From the NCBI GenBank assembly GCA_905236275.1, contig CAJOPI010000297.1, forward strand, positions 1 through 14,222: a stretch of 14,222 bases of DNA, read 5' to 3'. This DNA comes from an uncultured Lachnospiraceae bacterium (GTDB lineage Bacteria; Bacillota; Clostridia; Lachnospirales; Lachnospiraceae). Below the pieces are notes generated by a model. The model was not told the DNA's origin. It saw nothing but the letters and a program-made list of their open reading frames with translations, and ran no database searches. The position numbers and the translations under genes were made by a program. Positions 1 to 9,582 of this stretch are shown here, piece after piece; position 1 is the first letter of the stretch; each line of letters opens with the position of its first letter.

Positions 1-998
1 CGTCTCTCCTTTGGCGGAGCACTCATCATTTCAAGCTGCTTAATGCTCTTAGCACCCTGTCTGATACAGGTTCCGACACAGTCATTACCCGTATCACCGC
101 CTCCGATAACTATTACGTCAAGCCCCTTGGCGGAAAGCTTCAAGGCCTTTGCAGACGTTTCGGGATAAAGCTGTTTTGTTGCGTCAGTAAGGAAATCCAC
201 AGCAAAGTAAATACCTTCAGCATCACGTCCCGGTGCGGATATATCCCTCGGATTGCCCGTTCCTGTTGTGAAAACAACAGCATCAAAATCCTTTATTAAT
301 TCTTTGGAAGCAGCATCTTTTCCAACCTCCACAGAGGTCTTAAATTCTATGCCTTCCTCTTCCATGATTTTTATCCTGCGGTCAATTACCCATTTTTCAA
401 GCTTCATATTGGGTATGCCGTATCTTAAAAGTCCTCCGACCGCATCACTCTTCTCAAAGACAGTTACGCTGTGTCCGCGCCTGTTCAGATCGTCAGCAAC
501 CGCAAGACCTGCCGGTCCCGAACCTATAACCGCAACCTTTTTCTGCGTCCTGTTTTTAGGCGGATTGGCTTTCGCTATGCCCTTTCCATAAGCATACTCG
601 ATAATAGCCCTTTCATTTTCACGAACCGAAACGCTGTCGCCATTCAGTCCGCAGGTGCAGGCTTTTTCGCAGAGAGCCGGGCAAACCCTGCAGGTAAATT
701 CAGGAAAATTGCTCGTCTTTTTAAGCCTGTAATAAGCCTGCTCATAATTTCCCCTGTAAACCATATCATTCCATTCTGGAATGAGGTTATGAAGGGGACA
801 GCCGGAAGTCATTCCCTTGATGCTTTCACCATACTGGCAGAAGGGCACACCGCATTCCATGCAGCGCGCTCCCTGCTCAGACTGTTCTTTGAGTGAAAGC
901 ATGATGTGAAATTCGTTAAAATTCTTTATTCTTTCCAAGGGTTCAAGAGCCTTTGACTCTGCCCTCTCATATTCTAAAAATCCTGTTGCCTTACCCAT
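1..998 (-). CDS. gltD: Glutamate synthase small subunit (NADPH-dependent), 3' end outside window
   Basis: This is the electron-input subunit of glutamate synthase. It oxidises NAD(P)H on FAD and passes electrons through iron-sulfur clusters to GltB. I translated 332 codons before the window edge; the family is usually about 460-490 residues, so roughly the last quarter or more is missing. Visible motifs: the N-terminal cluster cysteines CMECGVPFC (46-54), with Cys67 and a second set at 103, 106, 110, 114 and 116; the FAD Rossmann loop VAVIGSGPAG (155-164); and the NAD(P)H loop VIVIGGGDTGND (295-306). The ATG lies one base past the gltB stop, and its AGGAGG (1008-1013) sits inside the end of gltB, so the two are translationally coupled. 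The family assignment is very secure. Only the truncated C-terminus is unknown. Confidence 0.97.
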   Translation of the reverse strand, partial: MGKATGFLEYERAESKALEPLERIKNFNEFHIMLSLKEQSEQGARCMECGVPFCQYGESIKGMTSGCPLHNLIPEWNDMVYRGNYEQAYYRLKKTSNFPEFTCRVCPALCEKACTCGLNGDSVSVRENERAIIEYAYGKGIAKANPPKNRTQKKVAVIGSGPAGLAVADDLNRRGHSVTVFEKSDAVGGLLRYGIPNMKLEKWVIDRRIKIMEEEGIEFKTSVEVGKDAASKELIKDFDAVVFTTGTGNPRDISAPGRDAEGIYFAVDFLTDATKQLYPETSAKALKLSAKGLDVIVIGGGDTGNDCVGTCIRQGAKSIKQLEMMSAPPKER

Positions 999-999
999 T

Positions 1000-3900
1000 T
1001 CAAGCACCCTCCTTCGTAACCTGTTCAAATGCTTCAATCTCTGCCTGCTCATGTGAAAGTCCTTTTTCTTCCATGTGCGCAAGCGTCTGCATCATCTTCT
1101 TGTAGTCATGAGGAATAATCTTCTTGAAATAGGGAAGCATTCCGGCGAAGTCTTCGAGTATTCTCCTGCCCTTTTCAGAGTTTGTTTCCGACACGTGCAT
1201 TTCTATAAGCTTTTTAAGCTCCTGTACATCATATTTATCCGTTACCTGTTCTAAGGAAACCATTGCCTTATTTACCCGCTTGTAAAGAGTCAGGCTTTCA
1301 TCTAAAACATAGGCAACTCCGCCGCTCATTCCTGCTGCAAAATTCTTGCCCGTAGGTCCGAGTATCAGAACCCTTCCGCCTGTCATGTATTCGCAGCCAT
1401 GGTCGCCGCAGCCTTCAACTACAGCCGTAGCACCGGAGTTCCTTACCGCGAAACGTTCACCCGCAAGACCGTTGATAAAAGCTTTTCCGGAGGTTGCACC
1501 ATAGAGCGCAACGTTACCGATTATGATATTATCTTCGGCATGATAATTAGCACCCTTGGCAGGCTTAACCACGATTTTGCCGCCCGAAAGACCTTTTCCG
1601 AGATAATCATTGCTGTCGCCTTCAAGTCTAAGGGTCAGCCCTTCCGGAATAAAGGCTCCGAATGACTGTCCGCCCGCTCCATGACATTTTACGGTATAGA
1701 AATTTTCTTCGAATTTCTCTCCCGTCTTTGTAATCTCGCTGCCAAAGAGGGTTCCAAATGCCCTGTCCGTATTCTTGACGCTGCAGTCAATTTCTGCGCT
1801 CTTGCCTTTTTTCAAAGAAGATTCTAATTTTGCATAAAGAACCTTTGAATCCAGCGTATCTGAAAGCCTGAAATCATAAAGGTCTTTCTTTTCATAATTT
1901 ACAGCCGTCTTTTCAGCTTCAAGGATAGGCGAAAGGTCAACCCTTCCAACGATTTCATCATTGGTATTCTTACGCATTTCCAGAAGGTCAGTCCTGCCCA
2001 CAAGCTCATCAACCGTCTTTATACCGAGCTTAGCCATGTATTCGCGTAGCTCCTCGGCAATGAAACGCATAAAGTTTACAACATATTCTGCCTTGCCGCG
2101 GAAACGTTTTCTGAGCTCAGGATTTTGTGTTGCAATTCCGACAGGGCAGGTATCTTTGTTGCAGACTCTCATCATTACGCAGCCGAGCGAAACGAGCGGT
2201 CCTGTAGCAAAACCAAACTCCTCTGCTCCGAGCATTGCAGCAATGGCAACGTCACGTCCTGTAAGAAGCTTACCGTCAGTCTCGATTATTACCCTGTTTC
2301 TTAAACCGTTTTTTATTAATGTCTGGTGTGTCTCGGCAAGTCCGATTTCCCAAGGCATACCCGCATTGTGAATTGACGTTATCGGAGCTGCGCCTGTTCC
2401 TCCGTCATAGCCTGAGATAAGTATAACCTGTGCTCCGGCTTTTGCCACACCTGATGCAATAGTTCCCACACCTGACTCCGACACAAGTTTTACACTGATT
2501 CTTGCGTCTTTGTTTGCATTTTTCAGGTCATAAATAAGCTCTGCCAGATCTTCTATGGAATAGATATCATGGTGCGGAGGCGGCGAAATCAGCGACACTC
2601 CGGGCGTAGACATTCTTGTTTTTGCAATCCATGGATAGACCTTTTTGCCGGGCAGATGTCCGCCCTCTCCGGGCTTCGCGCCCTGTGCCATTTTTATCTG
2701 TATCTCTTTGGCAGACACAAGATATTTTGAGGTAACACCAAATCTTCCAGAAGCCACCTGCTTTATTGCAGAGCATCTTTCGCTGTCGACAAGACGTTCA
2801 TCATCTTCTCCGCCTTCACCGGTATTGCTCTTTGCATGGATACTGTTCATGGCAAGAGCAAGGGTTTCGTGTGCTTCCTTCGAAATTGAACCGTAGGACA
2901 TGGCTCCCGTCTTAAAACGCTTAACGATAGAGTCAACCGGCTCAACCTCATCAATTGATATTGCATTTTTCGGATATTTAAATTCCAAAAGCCCTCTCAG
3001 TGCATACGGTCTGTCCTCTTTTGTAATCTTCTCACTGAATTCCTTGAAGAGCTTGTAGTCTCCGCTTCTCGTAGCGAACTGAAGCAGATGTATCGTTTCA
3101 GGATTGTAAAGATGCTCCTCACCTGTGGAACGCATCTTGTGATTTCCCATCGAGTCAAGGGATTCGTCAATATCAAGTCCGAGCGGGTCAAAGGCCTTGT
3201 CATGAAGCTTTTCAATAACTGACTCAATTTCTTTAAGTCCGATACCGCCGATACGGCTCACCGTTCCCTCGAAATATTTCTTTACAACCTCTTCGCTAAG
3301 ACCTACTGCCTCAAATATTTTTGCACCCTGATAGGACTGGATAGTTGAGATACCCATCTTTGATGCGATTTTTACGATTCCTGTGATTACTGCCTTGTTG
3401 TAGTCATTTACAGCCGCATAATAATCCTTTTCGAGAAGCCCGTCATCAATCAGATCCTTTATGCTTTCCTGCACGAGATAAGGGCAGATTGCCGATGCAC
3501 CGAAGCCCAGAAGCGTTGCAAAATGATGAACTGTCCTCGGTTCACCACTTTCAAGTATTATCGAAAGCTGGGTTCTCTTCTTGGTCTTTACAAGATACTG
3601 TTGCAAGGCTGAAACCGCCATAAGCGAAGGAATCGCAACATGATTTTCATCAATTCCCCTGTCAGAGAGAATTATGATATTTGCGCCGTCCTTGTAGGCT
3701 CTGTCCACTTCAACGAAAAGATGCTCAAGAGCCTTCTCCAGCGAAGTATTTTTATAATAGGTGATCGGAACCGTCTCTACCTTGAAGCCCTCGAATTTCA
3801 TATCCCTGATTTTCAAAAGGTCGGTATTTGTCAGTATCGGATTGTTAATCCTTAAAAGATGACAGTTTTCCTCCCGTTCTTCAAGGATGTTTCCGGCAGA

Positions 3901-5505
3901 TCCCAAAAATACAGTCGTTGCGGTCACGACTTCTTCTCTGATCGAGTCAATTGGCGGGTTCGTAACCTGTGCAAATCTCTGCTTGAAATAGTCAAAAAGC
4001 GGGTGGTATTTATCCTTTGAAAGTACCGGCAGCGGTACGTCCACGCCCATGGCACCTATACCCTCGCTGCCCGACGTTGCCATAGGCAGGATACTCTCCT
4101 TTATATCTTCATAGGAATATCCAAATGCCTTTTCAAGCTTCAGGCGCATCTCGCGGCTGTTTTCGTCGATTTTTTTATTCGGTATCTTTAGGTTTCTAAG
4201 CTCAACAAGCTGTTTATCAAGCCACTGTCCGAAAGGATTTCTGTTGATATATTTTTCCTTGATTTCCTCGTCGCCTAAAATTTTCCCGTTTACGGTATCG
4301 ACAAGGAGCATTTTACCCGGACGCAGTCTGTCCTTATGCAGTATCTTTTCTTCGGCTATATCAAGAACGCCGACCTCTGATGAAAGTATCAGGCAGTCAT
4401 CGTTTGTAACGTAATATCGTGAAGGCCTGAGTCCGTTCCTGTCAAGAACCGCACCCATGATATCTCCATCCGAGAAGAGGATTGATGCGGGACCGTCCCA
4501 TGGCTCCATCATTGTCGCATAGTACTGATAGAAGTCCCTGCGTCTTTCATCCATGTCTTTATTGTTGGTCCATGGCTCAGGAATGGTTATCATAAGTGCA
4601 AGCGGCAGCGGCATTCCATTCATCATGAGAAATTCAAGTGAATTGTCGAACATTGCGCTGTCAGAACCCATTACGCTCACAACAGGCAGGATCTTAGCCA
4701 TATCAGCTTCAAGAAGGGGCGAGCTCAATACCTCTTCTCTTGCCGTCATTTTATCGGCATTACCTTTGATGGTATTTATCTCACCGTTATGCACTATGAG
4801 TCTGTTCGGGTGAGCCCTCTCCCAGCTCGGAGTTGTATTTGTGGAAAATCTGCTGTGCACAAGTGCAATGGCAGACTCGAAATCCTTATCGCAGAGGTCG
4901 CCAAAGAAAAGTCTGAGCTGTCCTACCAGAAACATTCCCTTATAGACTATTGTTCTCGAAGATAAGGACGCAACGTAGGTGCTTCCTTCGTTTGTCTGCT
5001 CGAATATTCTTCTGACTACATAGAGGCGGCGGTCAAAATCTATTCCCCTGCTTACGTTTTCAGGTCTTTCGATAAATCCCTGCAATATGTAGGGCATGCA
5101 TTCAGCCGCAGTTGTTCCGAGGATTTCTTTCTTTATCGGAACCTCTCTCCAACCGAGGAATTTCAAGCCTTCTTTTGCTGTGATTATCTCAAACATTTTT
5201 TTAGCGCGGTTTCTGTCTCTCTCCTTTTGCGGAAAGAAGAACATACCAACACCGTAGTCGCGTTCTTCTTTAAGTTTTATTCCTGCTTTTTCTGATTCTT
5301 TTTTGAAGAATTTATGGGATATCTGCAGAAGTATTCCAACTCCGTCTCCCGTTTTTCCTGATGCGTCTTTTCCGGCTCTATGCTCGAGGTTTTCCACGAT
5401 TGACAGCGCATTTGACACAGTATCGTGGCTTTTTCTGCCCTTTACGTTTACAACTGCACCGATACCGCAGGCATCATGTTCAAAGTCAAAATTATCTGTC
5501 GGCAT
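1000..5505 (-). CDS. gltB: Glutamate synthase large subunit
   Basis: GltB hydrolyses glutamine and uses the released ammonia to convert 2-oxoglutarate to glutamate on FMN, with electrons from GltD. It is 1501 residues, the normal family length. Domains in order: an N-terminal class II glutamine amidotransferase, whose nucleophile is Cys13 in HDACGIG after a 12-residue propeptide; a central domain; the FMN synthase barrel with GEGGEDDERL from residue 896; the 3Fe-4S motif C-x5-C-x4-C at Cys1109, Cys1115 and Cys1120; and the C-terminal GxGxG beta-helix. I chose the ATG at 5505 because AGGAGA (5515-5520) precedes it by 9 bases. An in-frame GTG at 5541 would add 12 residues, overlap the glnN stop and lack a placed ribosome binding site. 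It lies 32 bases after glnN and one base before gltD, so it is clearly operonic. Confidence 0.98.
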   Translation of the reverse strand: MPTDNFDFEHDACGIGAVVNVKGRKSHDTVSNALSIVENLEHRAGKDASGKTGDGVGILLQISHKFFKKESEKAGIKLKEERDYGVGMFFFPQKERDRNRAKKMFEIITAKEGLKFLGWREVPIKKEILGTTAAECMPYILQGFIERPENVSRGIDFDRRLYVVRRIFEQTNEGSTYVASLSSRTIVYKGMFLVGQLRLFFGDLCDKDFESAIALVHSRFSTNTTPSWERAHPNRLIVHNGEINTIKGNADKMTAREEVLSSPLLEADMAKILPVVSVMGSDSAMFDNSLEFLMMNGMPLPLALMITIPEPWTNNKDMDERRRDFYQYYATMMEPWDGPASILFSDGDIMGAVLDRNGLRPSRYYVTNDDCLILSSEVGVLDIAEEKILHKDRLRPGKMLLVDTVNGKILGDEEIKEKYINRNPFGQWLDKQLVELRNLKIPNKKIDENSREMRLKLEKAFGYSYEDIKESILPMATSGSEGIGAMGVDVPLPVLSKDKYHPLFDYFKQRFAQVTNPPIDSIREEVVTATTVFLGSAGNILEEREENCHLLRINNPILTNTDLLKIRDMKFEGFKVETVPITYYKNTSLEKALEHLFVEVDRAYKDGANIIILSDRGIDENHVAIPSLMAVSALQQYLVKTKKRTQLSIILESGEPRTVHHFATLLGFGASAICPYLVQESIKDLIDDGLLEKDYYAAVNDYNKAVITGIVKIASKMGISTIQSYQGAKIFEAVGLSEEVVKKYFEGTVSRIGGIGLKEIESVIEKLHDKAFDPLGLDIDESLDSMGNHKMRSTGEEHLYNPETIHLLQFATRSGDYKLFKEFSEKITKEDRPYALRGLLEFKYPKNAISIDEVEPVDSIVKRFKTGAMSYGSISKEAHETLALAMNSIHAKSNTGEGGEDDERLVDSERCSAIKQVASGRFGVTSKYLVSAKEIQIKMAQGAKPGEGGHLPGKKVYPWIAKTRMSTPGVSLISPPPHHDIYSIEDLAELIYDLKNANKDARISVKLVSESGVGTIASGVAKAGAQVILISGYDGGTGAAPITSIHNAGMPWEIGLAETHQTLIKNGLRNRVIIETDGKLLTGRDVAIAAMLGAEEFGFATGPLVSLGCVMMRVCNKDTCPVGIATQNPELRKRFRGKAEYVVNFMRFIAEELREYMAKLGIKTVDELVGRTDLLEMRKNTNDEIVGRVDLSPILEAEKTAVNYEKKDLYDFRLSDTLDSKVLYAKLESSLKKGKSAEIDCSVKNTDRAFGTLFGSEITKTGEKFEENFYTVKCHGAGGQSFGAFIPEGLTLRLEGDSNDYLGKGLSGGKIVVKPAKGANYHAEDNIIIGNVALYGATSGKAFINGLAGERFAVRNSGATAVVEGCGDHGCEYMTGGRVLILGPTGKNFAAGMSGGVAYVLDESLTLYKRVNKAMVSLEQVTDKYDVQELKKLIEMHVSETNSEKGRRILEDFAGMLPYFKKIIPHDYKKMMQTLAHMEEKGLSHEQAEIEAFEQVTKEGA

Positions 5506-5537
5506 TTCTTTATTTCTCCTATGCTTGTTGTTATAAG

Positions 5538-7634
5538 TCACCTAACCGAGTACAACATCTGACCGTAAGTGGGATAGGGCCAGATATCGAGGGGGACGAG
5601 TCTTTCGAGTTCGTCGATGACCTCTCTGAGACTGTGCATCGAGCTCTCGATAGTCTCTCTGTGGTAAACGGCAAGTTCCTCGACATCTGACATCGACTCC
5701 TCTTTTTCCATATCCTTTTCAAGAGCTTCAAGTCTCGTCTGCATATTTTCAAGCAAAACTGCAATCCTGTTTAAGTGCTTTTCTTCGATGGAAGTAACTG
5801 CCGAAGATGAAGCTGCCTTCTTTGCGTTGATGGTGTCTGCAAGCTGCTTTTCGAATTTAAGCACCGCACCGAGGATATTTCTCCTTGCCATCATTGCAAG
5901 CGTCTGTGCCTCTATGTTGATCGTCTTATAATAGTTCTCGAAGAGAATTTCCTTACGGGCAAGTATTTCTGACTCGGTGTAAACGCCGTTCTTTATAAAT
6001 ACTTCCATGTTCTTCGGCTCTGTGAACTGCTTCAGGGCTTCGGGCGTTGAATGCAGGTTCAAAAGACCTCTCTTTTCAGCTTCTTCAACCCATTCCTGAC
6101 TGTAACCGTTTCCGTTGAAGAGGATTCTCTTGTGGGCAGCAATCTCACTCTTGATAAGCTCTGAAAGTGCTTCATCAAAATTCTCAGCCTTTTCAAGTAT
6201 ATCTGCATATTCGTTCAGAGCTTCCGCAACAATGGTATTGAGGACAATGTTGCAGCCCGCAATGGAGTCATTCGAACCAAGGCTTCTAAACTCAAACTTG
6301 TTTCCGGTGAAGGCAAAAGGTGAAGTACGGTTTCTGTCGGTGGTGTCCTTCGGAATGTGCGGAAGAACGGCAGCACCTATTGACATAAGCTTTTTCTTTT
6401 TATCGTGATAATCAGTACCGTCTTCAATCGACTGAAGAACCGCTTCAAGCTCTTCGCCTAAGAATACGGACATAATTGCCGGCGGAGCCTCGTTTGCGCC
6501 AAGTCTGTGGTCGTTTCCGGCGGTTGCAACCGACATTCTGAGAAGTCCCTGATAATCATCTACAGCCTTGATGACAGCTGTAAGGAAAAGAAGGAACTGT
6601 GCGTTTCTTGAAGGTGTATCACCGGGTTCAAGCAGGTTCATGCCTGTATCAGTCGAAATCGACCAGTTATTGTGCTTACCTGAACCGTTCACACCGGCAA
6701 AGGGCTTCTCATGAAGCAGGCAAGCCATGCCATGACGCTGTGCAACAGTTTTCAAAAGCTCCATTGTAAGCTGGTTGTGATCGGTTGCAATGTTAGTTGT
6801 GGAGAAAACCGGGGCGAGCTCATGCTGTGCAGGGGCAACCTCATTATGCTCGGTTTTAGCATAAATACCGAGTTTCCAGAGCTCTTCGTCAAGGTCAGCC
6901 ATGAACTCTTTTACGCGGGGTTTGATCTTTCCAAAATAGTGGTCGTCGAGCTCCTGACCCTTTGGCGGCCTTGAACCGAAGAGGGTTCGGCCTGTGTAGA
7001 TAAGGTCGGGTCTTTTCTTATAAACCTCCATATCTATAAGGAAATATTCCTGTTCGGGTCCAACAGTCGTGATAACCCTTGAAGCATCTTCGTTTCCGAA
7101 TAATTTAAGTGCCCTCATTGCAGCCTTATCAAGAGCCTGCATGGAACGAAGGAGCGGTGTTTTCTTATCAAGTGCCTCACCGCTGTAAGAGCAGAACGCG
7201 GTCGGAATACAGAGGCAGTCATCCTTTATAAATGCGTATGAGGTCGGATCCCAAGCCGTATAGCCTCTTGCCTCAAAGGTTGCCCTGAGTCCGCCTGACG
7301 GAAAGGATGATGCATCCGGTTCACCCTTTACAAGTTCTTTCCCGGAAAACTCCATAATTACCCTTCCGCCTGCTTCCGGTGAAATAAAGCTGTCGTGTTT
7401 CTCGGCAGTTACGCCCGTCATCGGCTGGAACCAGTGTGTGAAATGTGTTGCACCGTTCTCCGTAGCCCAATCCTTCATTGCCTCAGCCACAACATTTGCG
7501 AGGTCAAGCTGCAAATGCAGTCCGTCTTCGATAGTCTTCATCAAAGCCCTGTAAATATCCTTGGGCAGCTTCTTTCTCATCACTTCGTCATTGAAAACTT
7601 TGCTTCCAAAAATTTCAGGTACGTTCTTAGTCAT
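5538..7634 (-). CDS. glnN: Type III glutamine synthetase (GSIII)
   Basis: This enzyme makes glutamine from glutamate, ammonium and ATP in the cytoplasm. At 698 residues it matches the large GSIII class (about 700) and not GSI (about 450). Visible catalytic motifs are [10 protein letters not shown] (192-201), [11 protein letters not shown] (265-275), [12 protein letters not shown] (314-325) and [19 protein letters not shown] (436-454). The C-terminal part (about 590-680) is helical and charged, as usual in this class. The frame is open upstream to 7709, but ATG at 7634 is chosen because AGGAGG (7645-7650) lies 10 bases ahead and the residues from [10 protein letters not shown] fit the normal N-terminus. 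It sits between asnB (123-base gap) and gltB (32-base gap), coupling GS with GOGAT. Regulation may act in the leader, which has small hairpins. The symbol glnN follows common usage for GSIII. Confidence 0.97.
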   Translation of the reverse strand: MTKNVPEIFGSKVFNDEVMRKKLPKDIYRALMKTIEDGLHLQLDLANVVAEAMKDWATENGATHFTHWFQPMTGVTAEKHDSFISPEAGGRVIMEFSGKELVKGEPDASSFPSGGLRATFEARGYTAWDPTSYAFIKDDCLCIPTAFCSYSGEALDKKTPLLRSMQALDKAAMRALKLFGNEDASRVITTVGPEQEYFLIDMEVYKKRPDLIYTGRTLFGSRPPKGQELDDHYFGKIKPRVKEFMADLDEELWKLGIYAKTEHNEVAPAQHELAPVFSTTNIATDHNQLTMELLKTVAQRHGMACLLHEKPFAGVNGSGKHNNWSISTDTGMNLLEPGDTPSRNAQFLLFLTAVIKAVDDYQGLLRMSVATAGNDHRLGANEAPPAIMSVFLGEELEAVLQSIEDGTDYHDKKKKLMSIGAAVLPHIPKDTTDRNRTSPFAFTGNKFEFRSLGSNDSIAGCNIVLNTIVAEALNEYADILEKAENFDEALSELIKSEIAAHKRILFNGNGYSQEWVEEAEKRGLLNLHSTPEALKQFTEPKNMEVFIKNGVYTESEILARKEILFENYYKTINIEAQTLAMMARRNILGAVLKFEKQLADTINAKKAASSSAVTSIEEKHLNRIAVLLENMQTRLEALEKDMEKEESMSDVEELAVYHRETIESSMHSLREVIDELERLVPLDIWPYPTYGQMLYSVR

Positions 7635-7655
7635 GATTTTCTCTCCTCCTTTAAC

Positions 7656-7665
7656 AACATATGTT
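7656..7665. promoter_or_regulatory. 10-bp perfect palindrome just upstream of the glnN ribosome binding site
   Basis: The sequence AACATATGTT is perfectly self-complementary and ends six bases before the glnN AGGAGG. It could be a small operator, or chance in an AT-rich leader. No regulator can be named from the sequence alone. Confidence 0.2.
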
Positions 7666-7699
7666 CTACACTTACATACTGTTCCGGATGTCCGTTTTT

Positions 7700-7734
7700 G
7701 CAACGCCATTGCTCAAATCTTGCGATTTGGCAGC
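7700..7734 (-). other. Two adjacent small RNA hairpins in the asnB-glnN intergenic leader
   Basis: Read on the minus strand, CAAATC-GCAA-GATTTG (7729-7714) forms a 6-bp stem closed by a GNRA-type GCAA tetraloop. A further 3 bp (AGC/GCT) can extend it past a two-base bulge. Immediately after it, GCAA-TGGCG-TTGC (7712-7700) forms a 4-bp hairpin. The two overlap at 7711-7712, so the extended first stem and the second hairpin are mutually exclusive. Neither is followed by a U-run, so this is not an intrinsic terminator. Possible roles are mRNA processing or leader control of glnN. I could not match it to ANTAR hexaloop pairs, a T-box or a glutamine riboswitch. Confidence 0.3.
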
Positions 7735-7757
7735 CGGCGGCAAAAAAGGCTCCTTAT

Positions 7758-9341
7758 TCATTCACCACTTGCACCATAGTTTGATAATACTCTTGCTGAC
7801 GGGTCGTTTACGTTACAGCCTTCCCATTCCTTATTCGGCATCCAGAAATCAGCAACCATTTCTGCCTGTCCGGGGAAATATTTTTCAAAAAGTTCCCTGT
7901 ATAGCAAAGACTCCTTTGTGAAGGGTCTTGCAAATTCATACTTACTTATTTTCTCTTCGAATTCCTCATCGCTGTACAATCCATTTGCATATTCCTTTAT
8001 ATAGTCAACCATTGAATGGCCTACGGCATCGGAGAAAGCTGCTTTTTCCCTGAAAAGCAGATCATGGGGTAAATAATCATCTCCCTCGAAGGCATGTCTC
8101 AATAGATATTTGCCTTTGTTATATTTATTCATCTTCATTTCAGGGTCTATGCTCATTACATAAGAGACAAAATCCAAATCCCCGAAGGGCACTCTCGCTT
8201 CCATCGAATGTGTCGAAATGCATCTGTCCGCCCTCAGTACGTCGTACATATAAAGCTCTCTCAAACGCTTCTCAGCTTCTGTCTGGAAGCTCTCAGCATC
8301 AGGTGCGAAATCAGTATATTTATAACCGAATATCTCATCTGAAATTTCTCCGGTCAAAAGCACCCTCACATCAGTCCTTTCCCTGATCGCCTTACAACAG
8401 AGGTACATTCCCATGCTTGCGCGGATTGTCGTAATGTCATAGGTTCCGAGCTCTGCAATGACTTCTTCGAGAGAATTTATAACCGTATCTCTGTCGATGA
8501 TAACCTCTGTATGGTCAGCACCGATATAATCCGCAGCTTCTTTTGCATATTTAAGGTCTATCGCGTCCTCATTCATTCCTATCGCAAAGGTTCTTATCGG
8601 TTTATCAAGAAGCTTCTGCGAAATCGCACATACTAAAGAACTGTCAAGTCCTCCCGAAAGAAGAAATCCTAAAGGTGCATCGGAGTCAAGTCTTTTCTCC
8701 ACACCCTTTACCAGCTTTTCTTTGATATTTTTGCAGACGGTTTCCAAATCGTCCTTTATGTATTCCTGCCTTGCAGCAAGGTTTCTGTAGCAGATAAATT
8801 CTCCGTCTTTGTAATAATATCCCGGCGGAAAAGCCTTTATCTCATCCGTAAGTCCTACAAGGTTCTTGGCTTCCGATGCAAATATTATCTCTTTGTCAGC
8901 TGTATATCCATAGAAAAGAGGTCTTATGCCTATCGGGTCTCTTGCAGCTATGAGTGTGTCTTTATCGTCGTCATAGATCACAAGTGCAAATTCCGCATCA
9001 AGTCTTTCAAACATTTCCGTTCCGTATTTTTCATACATCGGGAGAATTATCTCGCAGTCAGACTCACTTTCGAATCTGTAGCCTGCCTTTATCAGATTTT
9101 CCTTTTCCTTACGGAAACCATACAACTCACCATTGCAGATGGCATAATTATTATTCAGATTAAATGGCTGCATGCCTTTCTCTGTCAAACCCATGATTGA
9201 AAGTCTCTGAAAGCATAAATTATAATTACCGGCCTTGACTATCCTCTCCATATCAGGACCTCTGGAAATCGTCTTGTCAAGGGCTGCTCTCAACTGCTTG
9301 TCTGAGATACCCTTAGCCGGTACAGCCATAATGGAACACAT
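7758..9341 (-). CDS. asnB: Asparagine synthetase, glutamine-hydrolysing
   Basis: This enzyme transfers the glutamine amide nitrogen to aspartate with ATP, giving asparagine, glutamate, AMP and PPi. It is 527 residues. The N-terminal class II amidotransferase domain starts with the catalytic Cys2 (MCSIMAVP) and has RLSIMG (46-51) and CNGELYG (69-75). The synthetase domain carries the PP-loop SGGLDSS (229-235) and LLTGEISDEIFGY (328-340). The N-terminal nucleophile requires the ATG at 9341, which has AGGAGG (9351-9356) nine bases ahead; the frame stays open further upstream to 9380 but that would bury Cys2. It is the first gene of the asnB-glnN-gltB-gltD run, with its own promoter and a leader stem-loop. 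Closely related short AsnB proteins exist in many Clostridia. The family call is very secure, and asparagine as product is the usual reading. Confidence 0.95.
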   Translation of the reverse strand: MCSIMAVPAKGISDKQLRAALDKTISRGPDMERIVKAGNYNLCFQRLSIMGLTEKGMQPFNLNNNYAICNGELYGFRKEKENLIKAGYRFESESDCEIILPMYEKYGTEMFERLDAEFALVIYDDDKDTLIAARDPIGIRPLFYGYTADKEIIFASEAKNLVGLTDEIKAFPPGYYYKDGEFICYRNLAARQEYIKDDLETVCKNIKEKLVKGVEKRLDSDAPLGFLLSGGLDSSLVCAISQKLLDKPIRTFAIGMNEDAIDLKYAKEAADYIGADHTEVIIDRDTVINSLEEVIAELGTYDITTIRASMGMYLCCKAIRERTDVRVLLTGEISDEIFGYKYTDFAPDAESFQTEAEKRLRELYMYDVLRADRCISTHSMEARVPFGDLDFVSYVMSIDPEMKMNKYNKGKYLLRHAFEGDDYLPHDLLFREKAAFSDAVGHSMVDYIKEYANGLYSDEEFEEKISKYEFARPFTKESLLYRELFEKYFPGQAEMVADFWMPNKEWEGCNVNDPSARVLSNYGASGE

Positions 9342-9373
9342 ACTAAATCTCCTCCTATGCGAATAAGTTTTAA

Positions 9374-9435
9374 ACGACAAAAAGGCGCTGTAAACAAACG
9401 AAATAAACGTTCATTTACAGCGCCTTTGCTGTCGT
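9374..9435 (-). promoter_or_regulatory. Long stem-loop in the asnB 5' leader (possible attenuator or stability element)
   Basis: Arms 9381-9394 and 9414-9427 are perfectly complementary over 14 bp (AAAGGCGCTGTAAA and its complement). An outer 6-bp pair (9374-9379 with 9430-9435) continues the stem past a small asymmetric bulge. The 19-base loop contains a further possible AACG/CGTT pairing. On the minus-strand transcript the inner stem is followed by a short U-run (five U's) that also takes part in the outer pairing, so it resembles an intrinsic terminator only partly. It starts about 7 bases from the predicted transcript start and ends 32 bases before the asnB ATG. It may be a premature terminator, a protein-binding site or a 5' stabilising hairpin. 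Confidence 0.7.
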
Positions 9436-9448
9436 GAATTTTTATGCT

Positions 9449-9478
9449 ATTTTATTACAAGCCTTATGTGTCTGTCAA
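9449..9478 (-). promoter_or_regulatory. Sigma-A type promoter for the asnB operon
   Basis: On the minus strand a consensus -35 TTGACA (9478-9473) is followed after 18 bp by -10 TAAAAT (9454-9449), or after 17 bp by ATAAAA. Transcription would start near 9442, giving a leader of about 100 bases that carries the stem-loop. Confidence 0.75.
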
Positions 9479-9582
9479 GTGGAAATTTTAAAAAAGATTT
9501 TTATTTATTCCACAAAACCTACAATCATGAGGGCTCTTTAAATTCTCCGGTGCTAACTTTCCGCTTCCATCAAAGGAACTAA

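Noticed and set aside
5506..5541. GTG start at 5541 for gltB, giving 12 extra N-terminal residues.
   Set aside because: ATG at 5505 has a well-placed AGGAGA and gives a short propeptide before Cys13; the GTG overlaps the glnN stop and has no ribosome binding site.
7700..7734. ANTAR-type paired-hexaloop antiterminator target ahead of glnN.
   Set aside because: The loops are 4 and 5 bases, lacking the hexaloop A1/G4 pattern, and no terminator overlaps the second hairpin.
7741..7757. AAGGAGCCTTTTTT after asnB as an intrinsic terminator.
   Set aside because: The stem would be 4 bp with a 2-base loop, which cannot fold; the U-run alone is not enough.
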